Part shown: positions 52,966 through 61,287 of the stretch, piece by piece
Numbering within the stretch: position 1 is the first letter of the stretch
Layout: the number at the start of each line of letters is the position of its first letter
Origin: Actinoplanes missouriensis 431
GTDB lineage: Bacteria; Actinomycetota; Actinomycetes; Mycobacteriales; Micromonosporaceae
NCBI RefSeq assembly: GCF_000284295.1
Contig: NC_017093.1
Span: 3,286,001-3,350,000 of the forward strand
Direction: 5' to 3'
DNA length: 64,000 bases
Made by a program: the position numbers and the translations under genes
Notes under the pieces: generated by a model
What the model was told of the DNA's origin: nothing
What the model saw: only the letters and a program-made list of their open reading frames with translations
The model's database searches: none

Positions 52966-53661
52966 ATGAGACCCACCTACAGGCGGCCGGGCAGCGGCTT
53001 CAGTGGACGTAACCGCAAGATCGTGATCGGGGCCGTGGCGGCCGTGGTGCTCGGTGGTGGCCTCGCCGTGGGCACCGGGATGAGCAGCGCCTCCACCTTC
53101 TGTGACGGGCTGGACGAGCAGATCCGTGCCACCCAGCAGTTCATGGCGGAGCAGCGGGCCGACCCGACCGCGCAGACCGAGGCGATCCTGCAGAACCGCC
53201 AGCAGGTGATCGACCTGATCAACGTGCAGAAGGCGCAGGGCGGCTGCGGCGGCGCCGGAACCCCGGTGGCCCAGCCGACCACCGCACGCCCCGAGGCCCC
53301 GGCCACCGAAGCCCCCGAGGCTGAGGCGCCCGAGGCTGAAGCGCCCGAGGCTGAGGCCCCCGAGGCAGGGGCGCCCGAGGCTCCGGCCACGCAGGCGCCC
53401 CCGGCGGCGGGCGGCGACGTCGTCTGTGCCGGCTCGACCGTCACCCTTTCCGGTGAGGGCGGCGCCCCGGCCGCGTCCAGCGGCACCCTCCCGATCGGTA
53501 CCCGGCTCAAGGTGACGAACCTGGACAACAACAAGAGCATCACGGTCACCGTGGCGACCACGTCGGGCAGCTGCGTCCTGCTCAACAACGCGGCCTTCGA
53601 GGAGGTCCGCGAGCCCGGGAAGTTCCTGATCAGGCGGGCGGTCATCGAACGGGTGGGCTGA
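52966..53661 (+). CDS. Membrane-anchored protein with truncated RlpA-like double-psi barrel
   Basis: A 231-aa protein from ATG 52966 (GAGG 5 nt upstream; GTG 52960 overlaps that site). One transmembrane or signal-anchor helix (IVIGAVAAVVLGGGLAVGTGM) is followed by FCDGLDEQIRATQQFMAEQ, a helical segment with AILQNRQQVIDLINVQKAQGGCGG, then a repeated PEAEA linker. The C-terminal 80 residues (GTLPIGTRLKVTNLDNNKSITVTVATTSGSCVLLNNAAFEEV) resemble the RlpA/DPBB fold, but the catalytic Asp-containing loop found in lytic transglycosylases is shortened. It may bind peptidoglycan without cutting it. This is inferred from the fold only. Confidence 0.78.
   Translation: MRPTYRRPGSGFSGRNRKIVIGAVAAVVLGGGLAVGTGMSSASTFCDGLDEQIRATQQFMAEQRADPTAQTEAILQNRQQVIDLINVQKAQGGCGGAGTPVAQPTTARPEAPATEAPEAEAPEAEAPEAEAPEAGAPEAPATQAPPAAGGDVVCAGSTVTLSGEGGAPAASSGTLPIGTRLKVTNLDNNKSITVTVATTSGSCVLLNNAAFEEVREPGKFLIRRAVIERVG
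53314..53388. repeat. 15-bp in-frame tandem repeat (PEAEA linker)
   Basis: Five 15-bp units of cccgaggctgaggcg with point changes (53314, 53329, 53344, 53359, 53374). They encode the PEAEA linker of the RlpA-like protein. Confidence 0.85.
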
Positions 53662-53745
53662 CCCCTGCGGGCCGTGCTGCACCCGGCCGGATGAACCGCG
53701 GCGAACGGCCCCGGCACTGATGAGCATGATCGTTACGGTGCCGGG

Positions 53746-55029
53746 GTGACTACCGAGAGAGATGACAAAAGCACCCTCCGACGCGGCGCCGGCCGGATCG
53801 CCGCGGTGACCATGATCGGGCTGCTCGCCTCGACCGCCGCCTCCACCGCCGCGCGGGCCGACCAGCAAGCCACGCTCATCGCGGGATCCGCCGCGGCCCC
53901 GGCCGGCGCGCTCACGGCGGGATCCGCCGCGGCCCCGGCCGGCGGGCTCACGGCGGGATTCGCCGCGGCGCCGGGCCGCAGCGTCATGCCCGGCACGGCC
54001 GGGATCATCGCGGTGCGCCCGGACGGCAAGGTGTTCGCCACCGCGAGCACCGGCAAGGTGAAGCAGTGGAACACGGCGACCGGCCGCCCGGCCGGGACGT
54101 CGTTCTCCGCCCACGCCGGCCCGCTGCACTCCGTCGTGTTCAGCCCGGACGGCAAGCGGCTGGCCGTCGCCGGCGACCGGGGGGCGTCGATCTGGGACGC
54201 CGCGAGCGGGGAACGGTCCGGTCCGGCGCTGACCGGCCACGGCGCGCCGGTCCGCTCGGTGGCGTTCAGCCCGTCCGGGCGCCTGCTCGCCACCGCCGGT
54301 GACGACGGAACGGTCCGGCTGTGGGAGGCCGCCTCCGGCGATCCGGTACGCACCCTGACCGGTCACACCGGCGGGGTACGGTCGGTCGTCTTCAGCCCGG
54401 ACGGCAAACTGCTCGTGACGGCCGGCGCGACGGGCAGCGACAAGACCACCGACACCGACGACGACAACACCGTCCGGCTGTGGCACACCCGCACCGGCCG
54501 GCCGGTCGGCAAGGCGCTGTCGATCAGTCCCGGCCCGGTGTTCGCGGTGAGCTTCACCCCCGGCGGTGAGCTCCTGGCCACCTCCGGTGGCGGCCGGGCG
54601 ATCCGGCTGTGGGACACGGCGACCGCCACTCCCGACGGCGACCCGCTGGTCAGCAGCTCGGCGCCGGTGTTCGCGCTGACGTTCAGCGCCGGCGGGAAGC
54701 TGCTGGCCACCTCGTCCGGCGGCGACAACACCGTGCAGCTGTGGGACACCGCGTCGCGGCGGCCGGCCACCGCGCCGCTGACCGGTCACACCGGCCCGGT
54801 GCGGGCCATGCGGTTCAGCCCGGGCGGGAACCTGCTGGCCACCGGCAGCGACGACGGCACGGTTCGACTGTGGAACGCCGCCACCGGCAAGCTCGAGGGC
54901 AAGCCGCTGACCGGCCACGACGGACCGGTCTGGGCGCTGCGGTTCACTCCGGACGGCAAACGCCTGATCACCGCGGGCGCGGACGAACAGGTACGGCTCT
55001 GGACGCTCGACGAACCGGACCCGGCCTGA
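53746..55029 (+). CDS. Secreted WD40 beta-propeller protein
   Basis: A 427-aa protein from GTG 53746. An N-terminal signal-like segment (AVTMIGLLASTAASTAARA) is followed by three imperfect repeats of ALTAGSAAAPAG encoded by tandem DNA. The remaining 340 residues carry eight WD40 repeats with the typical FSPDGKxLAxAG...VRLWxT/A endings, enough for one propeller. One blade contains an insert, SDKTTDTDDDNT. There is no NTPase, so it is a free-standing exported propeller, probably a binding scaffold. It ends in a good terminator. Confidence 0.88.
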   Translation: MTTERDDKSTLRRGAGRIAAVTMIGLLASTAASTAARADQQATLIAGSAAAPAGALTAGSAAAPAGGLTAGFAAAPGRSVMPGTAGIIAVRPDGKVFATASTGKVKQWNTATGRPAGTSFSAHAGPLHSVVFSPDGKRLAVAGDRGASIWDAASGERSGPALTGHGAPVRSVAFSPSGRLLATAGDDGTVRLWEAASGDPVRTLTGHTGGVRSVVFSPDGKLLVTAGATGSDKTTDTDDDNTVRLWHTRTGRPVGKALSISPGPVFAVSFTPGGELLATSGGGRAIRLWDTATATPDGDPLVSSSAPVFALTFSAGGKLLATSSGGDNTVQLWDTASRRPATAPLTGHTGPVRAMRFSPGGNLLATGSDDGTVRLWNAATGKLEGKPLTGHDGPVWALRFTPDGKRLITAGADEQVRLWTLDEPDPA

Positions 55030-55045
55030 TCGGATCCGGACCGGC

Positions 55046-55080
55046 GAAAGGGCGGCCCGCGAAAGCGGGACGCCCTTTTC
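55046..55080 (+). terminator. Rho-independent terminator with GAAA tetraloop
   Basis: Outer stem aaagggcg (55047-55054) with cgcccttt (55071-55078), inner stem cccgc-gaaa-gcggg, followed by ttttc. This is the best canonical terminator in the window, placed 17 nt after the WD40 stop. Confidence 0.85.
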
Positions 55081-55115
55081 GTAGCCGCCGTCAGGCGGTC
55101 ATCGCCGGGAGAAGG

Positions 55116-55271
55116 TCAGAACCATACTTTTCGGCCGGCGACCGGGCGGCCGACAGCGCCGAGGATCCAGAGCACCGCGCCGATCACCAGAAGAACGATG
55201 CCGATCGTGTAGAGGATCGACACCTTCAGGAGAACGCCCAACAGCAGAAGAATGAGTCCGAGTGCCAGCAT
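55116..55271 (-). CDS. DUF6131 family small membrane protein
   Basis: A 51-aa protein from ATG 55271: MLALGLILLLLGVLLKVSIL, then a second helix YTIGIVLLVIGAVLWILGAV and a short tail GRPVAGRKVWF. This two-helix hydrophobic protein with the GRPVxGRxxW/F tail is the actinobacterial DUF6131 family, often annotated as a small hydrophobic membrane protein. Its function is unknown. It is convergent to the secreted WD40 gene and lies 66 bp after the stop of the MFS gene, on the same strand. Confidence 0.9.
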   Translation of the reverse strand: MLALGLILLLLGVLLKVSILYTIGIVLLVIGAVLWILGAVGRPVAGRKVWF

Positions 55272-55337
55272 GACTGTGCTCCGTTCCGTCGGCGGGCCTC
55301 TCCCGCCGGACGCTGCTGTACCCCAACCATCGAAAAA

Positions 55338-56537
55338 TCAATCAGCCTCCACATCGACCGGAGCCGACGCCGGTCTGACCAGCAGCGACAGGGGCGTTGC
55401 CAGCAGCGCCACCGCTGCCGCCGCGACGAACGCGGCGCCCGCCTCCCCGGTCACGTGGATCAGCTGTCCGGCCGCCGCCGAGCCCACCGCGTAACCCGCC
55501 CACGTCGACGCGCCCATCCAGGCGTACGCCTCGGTGCGGAAGCGCTCCGGCGCCGCCTCGCCGAGCACCACCTGGATCAGCGTGTCCTGCGGCCCGGTCA
55601 CCATCCCGGCCGCGAGCAGCAGCACGGCGAGTGCCACCAGCGTCGGCGCCGCGCCGGCGGCGAGCAGCACCAGCGTCACCGCCGCGTGGGTCAGCGCGAG
55701 CTGCGGGCCGGGCGCGCCCCGGCGGCGCCGGCTGCCGTAGATCAGGGCGCTGACCACCGAGCCGACGCAGAGCGCGGCGACCAGCACGCCGGCCACGTCC
55801 CGGTGACCGGCGCCGGTGGCCGCGGCCGGCCCGCCGACCGTCACGGCGCCGAACGTGAACGCGCTCAGCACGATGACGGCGAGGATGAGCCGTACCTGGC
55901 CGGTGGCGAGCGGGCCCAGATAGTCACGGCGGGCGCCGGTGCGGGCCGGGGGACGCCGCCGCAGGCCGGGCGTGGCGACGAGCAGCAGGACACCGGCGGT
56001 CAGGATCGCCGCGACCACGCCGAGCACCACGATCGGGCGGGTGACCAGCAGCAGCGCGGAGACCAGCACGGGACCGCAGACGTACATCGTCTCGTTGAGC
56101 GCGCCGTCGAGCGCGAAGGCGGTCGGCAGCCGCCCGGCGTCGACCAGCGACGGCCAGGTGGCGCGGGCGACGGGTCCGCACGGGGGCGCGGTGACGCCGA
56201 GCGCGGCGGCACAGACGATCAGCACCCCGGCCGGCCGGCCGTCGAGCAGGGCCGCGGCCGTCACCCCGTACCCGATGAGGTTGGTGGTCAGCAGGGCCAG
56301 GAGGATGCGATGGGCCGGGTAGCGGTCGATCAGCCGCGAACTGAAGGGCACGCAGACGGCGACGGCGACCGCGTAACCGGTCAGGGCGAGACCGGCGGAG
56401 GCGTAGGAGCCGCCGGCGTCGACCACCGCGAGCAGCAGCGTGAGCGTCAGCATCGGCGGGGCCAGCCGGGTCGTGACGATCGCGAGGAGCAGCCGGGGCA
56501 CCTCGGGCACGGCGAGCAGGTCGCGGTAGGCGCGCAT
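55338..56537 (-). CDS. MFS transporter
   Basis: A 399-aa protein from ATG 56537; ATG 56546 is an alternative and no ribosome binding site decides between them. Twelve hydrophobic helices are visible in two halves separated by RRPPARTGARRDYLGPLATGQ. The first half has SRLIDRYPAHRILL after helix 2, the MFS motif A-like loop (G/S-x-L-x-D-R...R), and PPCGPVARATWPSLVD before helix 5. The members closest in look are actinobacterial drug-efflux MFS proteins. The divergent zinc alcohol dehydrogenase starts 58 bp away; a 23-bp palindrome lies in the gap. Confidence 0.9.
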   Translation of the reverse strand: MRAYRDLLAVPEVPRLLLAIVTTRLAPPMLTLTLLLAVVDAGGSYASAGLALTGYAVAVAVCVPFSSRLIDRYPAHRILLALLTTNLIGYGVTAAALLDGRPAGVLIVCAAALGVTAPPCGPVARATWPSLVDAGRLPTAFALDGALNETMYVCGPVLVSALLLVTRPIVVLGVVAAILTAGVLLLVATPGLRRRPPARTGARRDYLGPLATGQVRLILAVIVLSAFTFGAVTVGGPAAATGAGHRDVAGVLVAALCVGSVVSALIYGSRRRRGAPGPQLALTHAAVTLVLLAAGAAPTLVALAVLLLAAGMVTGPQDTLIQVVLGEAAPERFRTEAYAWMGASTWAGYAVGSAAAGQLIHVTGEAGAAFVAAAAVALLATPLSLLVRPASAPVDVEAD

Positions 56538-56550
56538 GCAGCCCATTGTT

Positions 56551-56573
56551 GAACATCGATGCATTAAGTGTTC
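56551..56573. promoter_or_regulatory. Palindromic candidate operator in the MFS/ADH divergent gap
   Basis: gaaca...tgttc arms flank a central atgcat, within the only AT-rich stretch of the 58-bp intergenic region. It may be the binding site for a regulator encoded elsewhere; no regulator gene adjoins. Confidence 0.35.
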
Positions 56574-56595
56574 GTCGCCGGGTAGCCGGTACCGC

Positions 56596-57744
56596 ATGAG
56601 AGCGATGGTCTACCGCGGTCCCTACCGCGTGCGGGTCGAGGAGAAGGACCGGCCGCGCATCGAACACCCCAACGACGCGATCGTACGGGTCACCCGCGCC
56701 GCCATCTGCGGATCCGACCTGCACCTGTACCACGGCATGATGCCGGACACCCGGGTCGGCATGACGTTCGGCCACGAGTTCGTCGGCGTGGTCGACGAGG
56801 TGGGCTCCTCGGTGCAGCGGCTCAAGGCCGGCGACCGGGTGATGGTCCCGTTCAACATCTTCTGCGGCACCTGTTTCTTCTGTGCCCGCGGCCTCTACTC
56901 CAACTGCCACAACGTCAACCCGAACGCGACAGCGGTCGGCGGCATCTACGGCTATTCGCACACCTCCGGCGGCTACGACGGCGGCCAGTCCGAGTACGTC
57001 CGGGTGCCGTTCGCCGACGTCGGGCCGAGCCTGATCCCCGAGTGGATGGAGGACGACGACGCGGTGCTGCTCACCGACGCCCTGGCCACCGGGTACTTCG
57101 GGGCGCAGCTCGGCGGCATCGTCGAGGGCGACGTGGTGGTGGTCTTCGGCGCCGGGCCGGTCGGCCTCTACGCGGCGAAGTCGGCCTGGCTGATGGGCGC
57201 CGGACGGGTGATCGTCATCGACCACCTGGACTACCGCCTGGAGAAGGCGCGCACGTTCGCCCACGCCGAGACCTACAACTTCACCCGGTACGACGACATC
57301 GTCGTCCACATGAAGAAGATCACCGATCACCTGGGCGCCGACGTGGCGATCGACGCGGTCGGCGCCGAGGCCGACGGCAACCTGATCCAGCACGTCACCG
57401 GCGCGAAGCTGAAGCTGCAGGGCGGCTCGCCGGTCGCGCTGAACTGGGCGATCGACGCGGTCCGCAAGGGCGGCACGGTCTCGGTGATGGGCGCCTACGG
57501 CCCGATGTTCAGCGCGGTGAAGTTCGGTGACGCGGTGAACAAGGGGCTGACCCTGCGAATGAACCAGTGCCCGGTGAAACGGCAGTGGCCGCGGCTGTTC
57601 GAGCACGTCCGCAACGGTTACCTCAAGCCCAGCGACATCGTCACGCACCGGATCCCGCTGGAGCACATCGCCGAGGGCTACCACATGTTCTCGGCGAAAC
57701 TCGACGGCTGCATCAAGCCGATCATCGTCCCGAACGCCGCGTAG
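56596..57744 (+). CDS. Zinc-dependent alcohol dehydrogenase (formaldehyde-dehydrogenase-like)
   Basis: A 382-aa protein from ATG 56596. The catalytic zinc ligands are Cys38 (AAICGSDLHLYHG) and His60-Glu61 (FGHEFVG). The structural zinc site has Cys90, Cys93, Cys96 and Cys104 (FCGTCFFCARGLYSNC). The NAD-binding region VFGAGPVGLYAAKSAWLMGAGRVIVID is complete. The long middle and the VGGIYGYSHTSGGYDGGQSEY segment match the glutathione-independent formaldehyde dehydrogenase subgroup. It may detoxify formaldehyde or oxidise an alcohol. The next gene begins 10 bp downstream, giving a likely operon. Confidence 0.93.
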   Translation: MRAMVYRGPYRVRVEEKDRPRIEHPNDAIVRVTRAAICGSDLHLYHGMMPDTRVGMTFGHEFVGVVDEVGSSVQRLKAGDRVMVPFNIFCGTCFFCARGLYSNCHNVNPNATAVGGIYGYSHTSGGYDGGQSEYVRVPFADVGPSLIPEWMEDDDAVLLTDALATGYFGAQLGGIVEGDVVVVFGAGPVGLYAAKSAWLMGAGRVIVIDHLDYRLEKARTFAHAETYNFTRYDDIVVHMKKITDHLGADVAIDAVGAEADGNLIQHVTGAKLKLQGGSPVALNWAIDAVRKGGTVSVMGAYGPMFSAVKFGDAVNKGLTLRMNQCPVKRQWPRLFEHVRNGYLKPSDIVTHRIPLEHIAEGYHMFSAKLDGCIKPIIVPNAA

Positions 57745-57754
57745 GGAGCACATC

Positions 57755-58327
57755 ATGGCGTACACGCCGGACAAGCCCAAGCTCGCCGAGTCCAGCGACG
57801 AGCTGCGCGCCCGCATCCCGGGCTGGGGCGCCGACCTCGACCCGGCGGACCGCCCGTCGGTGCCGCAGGAGGTCTTCGATCCGCAGTTCAGCGGCGCGCA
57901 CTGGGAGTTCCCGGAACGGCAGCCCGAGCGGTGGCCCCGGGAGAAGTCGATCGAGCACAAGTTCGTCACGCCGGTCTTCGGCACGGCCTGCCCGCCGCGT
58001 GGCCTGTCCGGCGCGATCCGCCGGTACTCCTACGCGAAGTACAGCGAGGGCCGGGCCGCCCACTGGCTGCTGCTGCTCGCCGCCGACCGGGTCGACGTGG
58101 CCGAGAGCGTGCTGCGATCGTTCACCACCGGTCATCCCGACAACCCGATCACCCAGACCGGGGTACGGGCGGAGCTGTCCCGCCACGGGCTGCGCTCCCG
58201 CCTCGGCCAGAACCGCGCCGACGTGGCCCATCACGCGCTCGACCCGGTCATCGTGGCCGCCCCGTGGATCGCCGGCGCGGCCGTGACCTACGCCCTGATC
58301 CGCCGGATCACCCGCCGTACCGGTTGA
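57755..58327 (+). CDS. Conserved companion of ADH operon, function unknown
   Basis: A 190-aa protein from ATG 57755, 10 bp after the ADH stop. The N-terminal third is polar, acidic and proline-rich (SSDELRARIPGWGADLDPADRPSVPQEVFDPQ). The middle has PPRGLSGAIRRYSYAKYSEGRAAHWLLLLAADRVDVAESVLRSF, which resembles proteins found beside similar dehydrogenases in actinobacteria. The C-terminal 40 residues form a hydrophobic helix (PVIVAAPWIAGAAVTYALIRR), perhaps a membrane anchor. No named domain was recognised. Close spacing argues for a shared function with the dehydrogenase. Confidence 0.78.
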   Translation: MAYTPDKPKLAESSDELRARIPGWGADLDPADRPSVPQEVFDPQFSGAHWEFPERQPERWPREKSIEHKFVTPVFGTACPPRGLSGAIRRYSYAKYSEGRAAHWLLLLAADRVDVAESVLRSFTTGHPDNPITQTGVRAELSRHGLRSRLGQNRADVAHHALDPVIVAAPWIAGAAVTYALIRRITRRTG

Positions 58328-58394
58328 GTCACCGCGCCCCGGGCAGGTATCACATTGAGGACAGGCGATGTGGTCAGCGGCGGGGAGGGCACGG

Positions 58395-58895
58395 ATGGTG
58401 GACCGGGAACGCAGGTCACCGGAGGACCGGTTGCTGGCCCCCGACGAGTGGCGACGACTCCGTGCCGCCCGGCTGGAGGCGCTCGCCGACGCCCCGGACG
58501 TTCTGCTGCCCGGCCGGCCGCCGGAGTCGACCTGGTCCGAGCAGCGCTGGCGGTTGTCGTGGCGAGCCGCCCGGTGGGCGGTGGCGGAGACCGGCGACGA
58601 GACGGTCGGGCTGGCCCGGCTCTCCTGGACGGAGACCGGCGCCTACATCGAGTCCGTCTGGACCCGGCGCGACCATCGGCAGCGCGGAGTGGCGTCGGCC
58701 ATGGTCCGCCGGCTCATCACCGAGCATCCGGCGGACCGGGGCGAGATCTTCGTCTGGGTCGCCCAGCCGAACGACGCCGCGATGCGCCTGTACACGTCCC
58801 TGGGTTTCCGCTCCACCAAGGTCACCCAGTGGCTCGCCGCCCTGAACCGGGTCGAGGAGCAGCTGCGATTCAACGGCGGGCACCCGCGAGACTGA
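58395..58895 (+). CDS. GNAT family N-acetyltransferase
   Basis: A 166-aa protein from ATG 58395 (GGGGAGGG upstream). The acetyl-CoA motif is VWTRRDHRQRGVASAMVRRLITEHP (R/Q-R-G-V-A-S-x-x-V-x-x-L), followed by FVWVAQPNDAAMRLYTSLGFRS, with the conserved N-x-x-A-x-x-L-Y-x-x-x-G-F. The substrate is unknown. The last 26 bp overlap, antisense, the end of the convergent glycosyltransferase-like gene. Confidence 0.92.
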   Translation: MVDRERRSPEDRLLAPDEWRRLRAARLEALADAPDVLLPGRPPESTWSEQRWRLSWRAARWAVAETGDETVGLARLSWTETGAYIESVWTRRDHRQRGVASAMVRRLITEHPADRGEIFVWVAQPNDAAMRLYTSLGFRSTKVTQWLAALNRVEEQLRFNGGHPRD

Positions 58896-60015
58896 GCGGG
58901 GCGTGCCCGAAGCTGGCCTCCCGCCATCGGGTGATCCCGAGTTCCGTGAAGGCCTCCGGGTAGTCGCACCGGTTCTCGCGGGCGTCCTGGGCCCGGGCGG
59001 CGAACGCGGTCTGGTCCTCCGCCCAGGCCCGCAGGAACGCGACGCAGTCCGCCGGCCGGATCCGGTCGAGCTGGTACAGCGCCTCGTTCAGCGACTTCAC
59101 GGCCTGGACGTGTTCCCGGGCGCCGTGCTGCCGGCGGATGTCCATGATCAGCTCCGCCCGCTCCTCGATGAAGCCCTCCCAGTAGTCGGCGGTCGCCCGG
59201 GACGCGTCGAACCCGTCGTTGAAGAGCCCGTAGAGCCCCTCGGCGACCAGATCCCCGAACTCCTCGAAGGCGGCCCGCTGCGGATCGTCGAACGGATCGA
59301 ACTCCAGCTGCCGCACCTCACCCACGTCGGCGACGCCGTTGCGGCGGGCCTCACCGGCGAGCGCGAACCAGTCCTCGTTGTAGGCGTCCGGGAAGACGTC
59401 GAGCAGGTCGGCCCCGACGTTCACCCCCAGCGCGGCGCCGCTGACGAAGATGCCCTGCGGCCGGCCGATCGCGCGGATGGCGTGGCAGACCACCGAGTTG
59501 TCCGGGAAGCTGACCGTCCGCAGGCCGGCGTACCTGTTCCCGTCGAGATGGTGCGCGACCCGGGCGACGAGGTGCGGGGTGAGCCGGATGATGTCGTCGT
59601 CGACGAACATGATCTTCTGCCAGCCGAGGTGACGGGCGAGCAGCAGGCCGAGGTTGCGTTTCAGGCTGAGGTTGCTCGACCGGCCGGCGCTGAGCGCCCG
59701 GAACCGTTCCGCCGAGGTGGCCGGGGTGAGCCGGCCGGCCCCGTCGTCCGGGATCGCCGCGAGCAGCGCCCGGCAGCCGGGGATGCGGGCCACCTCGGCC
59801 GCCGCCTTGTCCAGGTCGCAGTCGTGCGAGGCGAGGACGACCAGCACGGCGCCGCAGTCGGCGGCCAGCTCCGCGACCGTACGCAGGCGGTGTGCCCGGC
59901 GTGCGGCGGGCACCACGATGGCCTCGATCGGGCCGCCGTTCGGGCGCAGGCCGGGCTCCCAGGCGACGCGGCGGAGCAACTGGTTGTGGTGCGCCCGCTG
60001 TCCAGCGCGGCTCAT
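58870..60015 (-). CDS. GT2-like glycosyltransferase family protein
   Basis: A 381-aa protein from ATG 60015, overlapping the upstream stop (ATGA). Its IVVPAARRAHRLRTVAEL...DCGAVLVVLASHDCDLD start and the FVDDDI acid motif (D-D-D, the DxD metal site) followed by RLTPHLVARVAHHLDGNRYAGLRTVSFPDNSVVCHAIRAIG match GT-A folds. RPQGIFVSGAALGVNV and DVFPDAYNEDWFAL look like the acceptor and catalytic (E/D-D-W) regions. A helical C-terminal 130 residues follow. It may glycosylate an unknown acceptor or simply bind sugar-nucleotide. It is coupled to the XRE-type gene upstream. Confidence 0.72.
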   Translation of the reverse strand: MSRAGQRAHHNQLLRRVAWEPGLRPNGGPIEAIVVPAARRAHRLRTVAELAADCGAVLVVLASHDCDLDKAAAEVARIPGCRALLAAIPDDGAGRLTPATSAERFRALSAGRSSNLSLKRNLGLLLARHLGWQKIMFVDDDIIRLTPHLVARVAHHLDGNRYAGLRTVSFPDNSVVCHAIRAIGRPQGIFVSGAALGVNVGADLLDVFPDAYNEDWFALAGEARRNGVADVGEVRQLEFDPFDDPQRAAFEEFGDLVAEGLYGLFNDGFDASRATADYWEGFIEERAELIMDIRRQHGAREHVQAVKSLNEALYQLDRIRPADCVAFLRAWAEDQTAFAARAQDARENRCDYPEAFTELGITRWREASFGHAPLSLAGARR

Positions 60016-61109
60016 GAGCGGTCCTTCCGGGATTTCGGCGCCACGGCGGGCTCGTCCGGCCAGGTGAAGAGGATGTTCCGGGGGTCCTGCAGGTCGGGGG
60101 AGAGGGCGCGGCCGTGGAAGACGGGCACCCGGATCAGCAGGCCGTAGACGCTCTCCGGGAAGCGACGGGCGAGGAAGGCCTCGTTGGCCTCCCGCACCTG
60201 AGCGTCGGTGAGCGTGCGGACGGCGCCCAGCACGCCGCGGCTGTGGATGCCGTTGCACAGCGTCAGGGTCCGGCTGGAGTTGAACGGGTTGGGCACCCGC
60301 GCCAGCAGCGCCACGTCCTCCTCCAGCTCACGGGTCTGCTCGTCGCCCTCGGACCAGACCGGCAGGAAGCGTCTCTCGTCGGCGCCGTGACCGACCGCGA
60401 AGATCTCTCCGGTCGTCAGCTCGGGTGTGTCGATCTGCCGGACCGGGAGTTCCTCCAGCATCCGCAGCAGCCGGCGGGTGACCGGGTTCCAGCCGATGCC
60501 ACCGATCAGGACCAGGTGCCCGGAGAGGTCGTCGGCCTCAACCTTGGACGCCGGTTTGAAGAACACCGGAAGCGTCGGGTCGTTCTCGGCCCGGATGTGA
60601 CCGTGCAACTCGATCAGGGCGTCCAGGTCGGCGAACTGATGAGCCGCGGTGTGGTTCGGATGGGCCTCGTCCGCGAACGGTCCGATCGCGGCCAGCCCGG
60701 CGTCCGGCACGACGATCACGACCGGGCCGCCGTCGGCGAAGAACCAGGAGCGGTGCGAGGCGGCACGGGCCGCGTCGGCGGGGGCCGGCCCGACGCGGGC
60801 CTGGTCGATCAGCTCGGTCAGCTCGGTGAGAACCTGCCGGCGCTCCTGCTCCTGCTCGGGGGAGAGCCGGGAGGCGGGGAGCAGCCGCCGGGGCGTGCCG
60901 GTCAGCGTGTGCAACCGGGCGTACGGCTCGGCCCGGTTCTCCGGCAGCAGGACCGGCTCCTTCGGACGCTCCCACGAGGACACCGCCGCGGCGCTGACCT
61001 GTTTGCCGTCCTCGGTGAAGACCGCGGCTAGCTCGCTCTGGGTGAGCCGGACCTGCTCGCGGAGCCCGCGCAGCCGCTGAGCCAGCTGGATCGCACCTGG
61101 TGTCGCCAC
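60012..61109 (-). CDS. XRE-type regulator with uncharacterised C-terminal sensor domain
   Basis: About 365 aa. GTG 61109 is chosen because GGGAGG lies about 9 nt upstream; GTG 61118 would leave only 1-2 nt. The N-terminus (LAQRLRGLREQVRLTQSELAAVFTEDGKQVSAAAVSSWERP) is an XRE HTH. A linker RLSPEQEQERRQVLTELTELIDQA follows. The C-terminal 250 residues carry conserved-looking blocks: PVVIVVPDAGL, HPNHTAAHQFADLDALIELHGHIRAEND, ADDLSGHLVLIGGIGWNPVTRRLL, NPFNSSRTLTLCNGIHSRGVLGAVRTLTD and FLARRFPESVYGLLIRVPVF. They look like a Rossmann-type ligand domain; I do not know its ligand. Coupled to the GT2-like gene; divergent from 61288-62157 across an operator array. Confidence 0.8.
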   Translation of the reverse strand: MATPGAIQLAQRLRGLREQVRLTQSELAAVFTEDGKQVSAAAVSSWERPKEPVLLPENRAEPYARLHTLTGTPRRLLPASRLSPEQEQERRQVLTELTELIDQARVGPAPADAARAASHRSWFFADGGPVVIVVPDAGLAAIGPFADEAHPNHTAAHQFADLDALIELHGHIRAENDPTLPVFFKPASKVEADDLSGHLVLIGGIGWNPVTRRLLRMLEELPVRQIDTPELTTGEIFAVGHGADERRFLPVWSEGDEQTRELEEDVALLARVPNPFNSSRTLTLCNGIHSRGVLGAVRTLTDAQVREANEAFLARRFPESVYGLLIRVPVFHGRALSPDLQDPRNILFTWPDEPAVAPKSRKDRS

Positions 61110-61179
61110 GAGCGCCACCTCCCGGATTCTGTTACCCGTGATTCAAGTGAGGCCTTGTTGACAGCGAGTGGTCAGAGTA

Positions 61180-61247
61180 GATTCGAGTTGTCTCGAATCG
61201 ATTGAAGTTGACTAAACTTTAATCTACTTGAGACAACTTGAGTCAAC
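61180..61247. promoter_or_regulatory. Operator array: four TTGAGNCAAC decamers and a 20-bp palindrome
   Basis: Two plus-strand copies are head-to-tail, ttgagacaac (61228-61237) and ttgagtcaac (61238-61247). Two minus-strand copies, gttgtctcga (61187-61196) and gttgactaaa (61207-61216), start exactly 20 bp apart. A perfect palindrome gattcgag-ttgt-ctcgaatc overlaps the first at 61180-61199. The spacing of 10 or 20 bp puts the sites on the same face of the helix. The stretch is the AT-richest in the window and lies between two divergent genes, one an XRE regulator, so it is probably its operator. Confidence 0.75.
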
Positions 61248-61287
61248 GAGGGTAGCATAGCGCGAAAGCACACCGAGGGTGGCCGGT

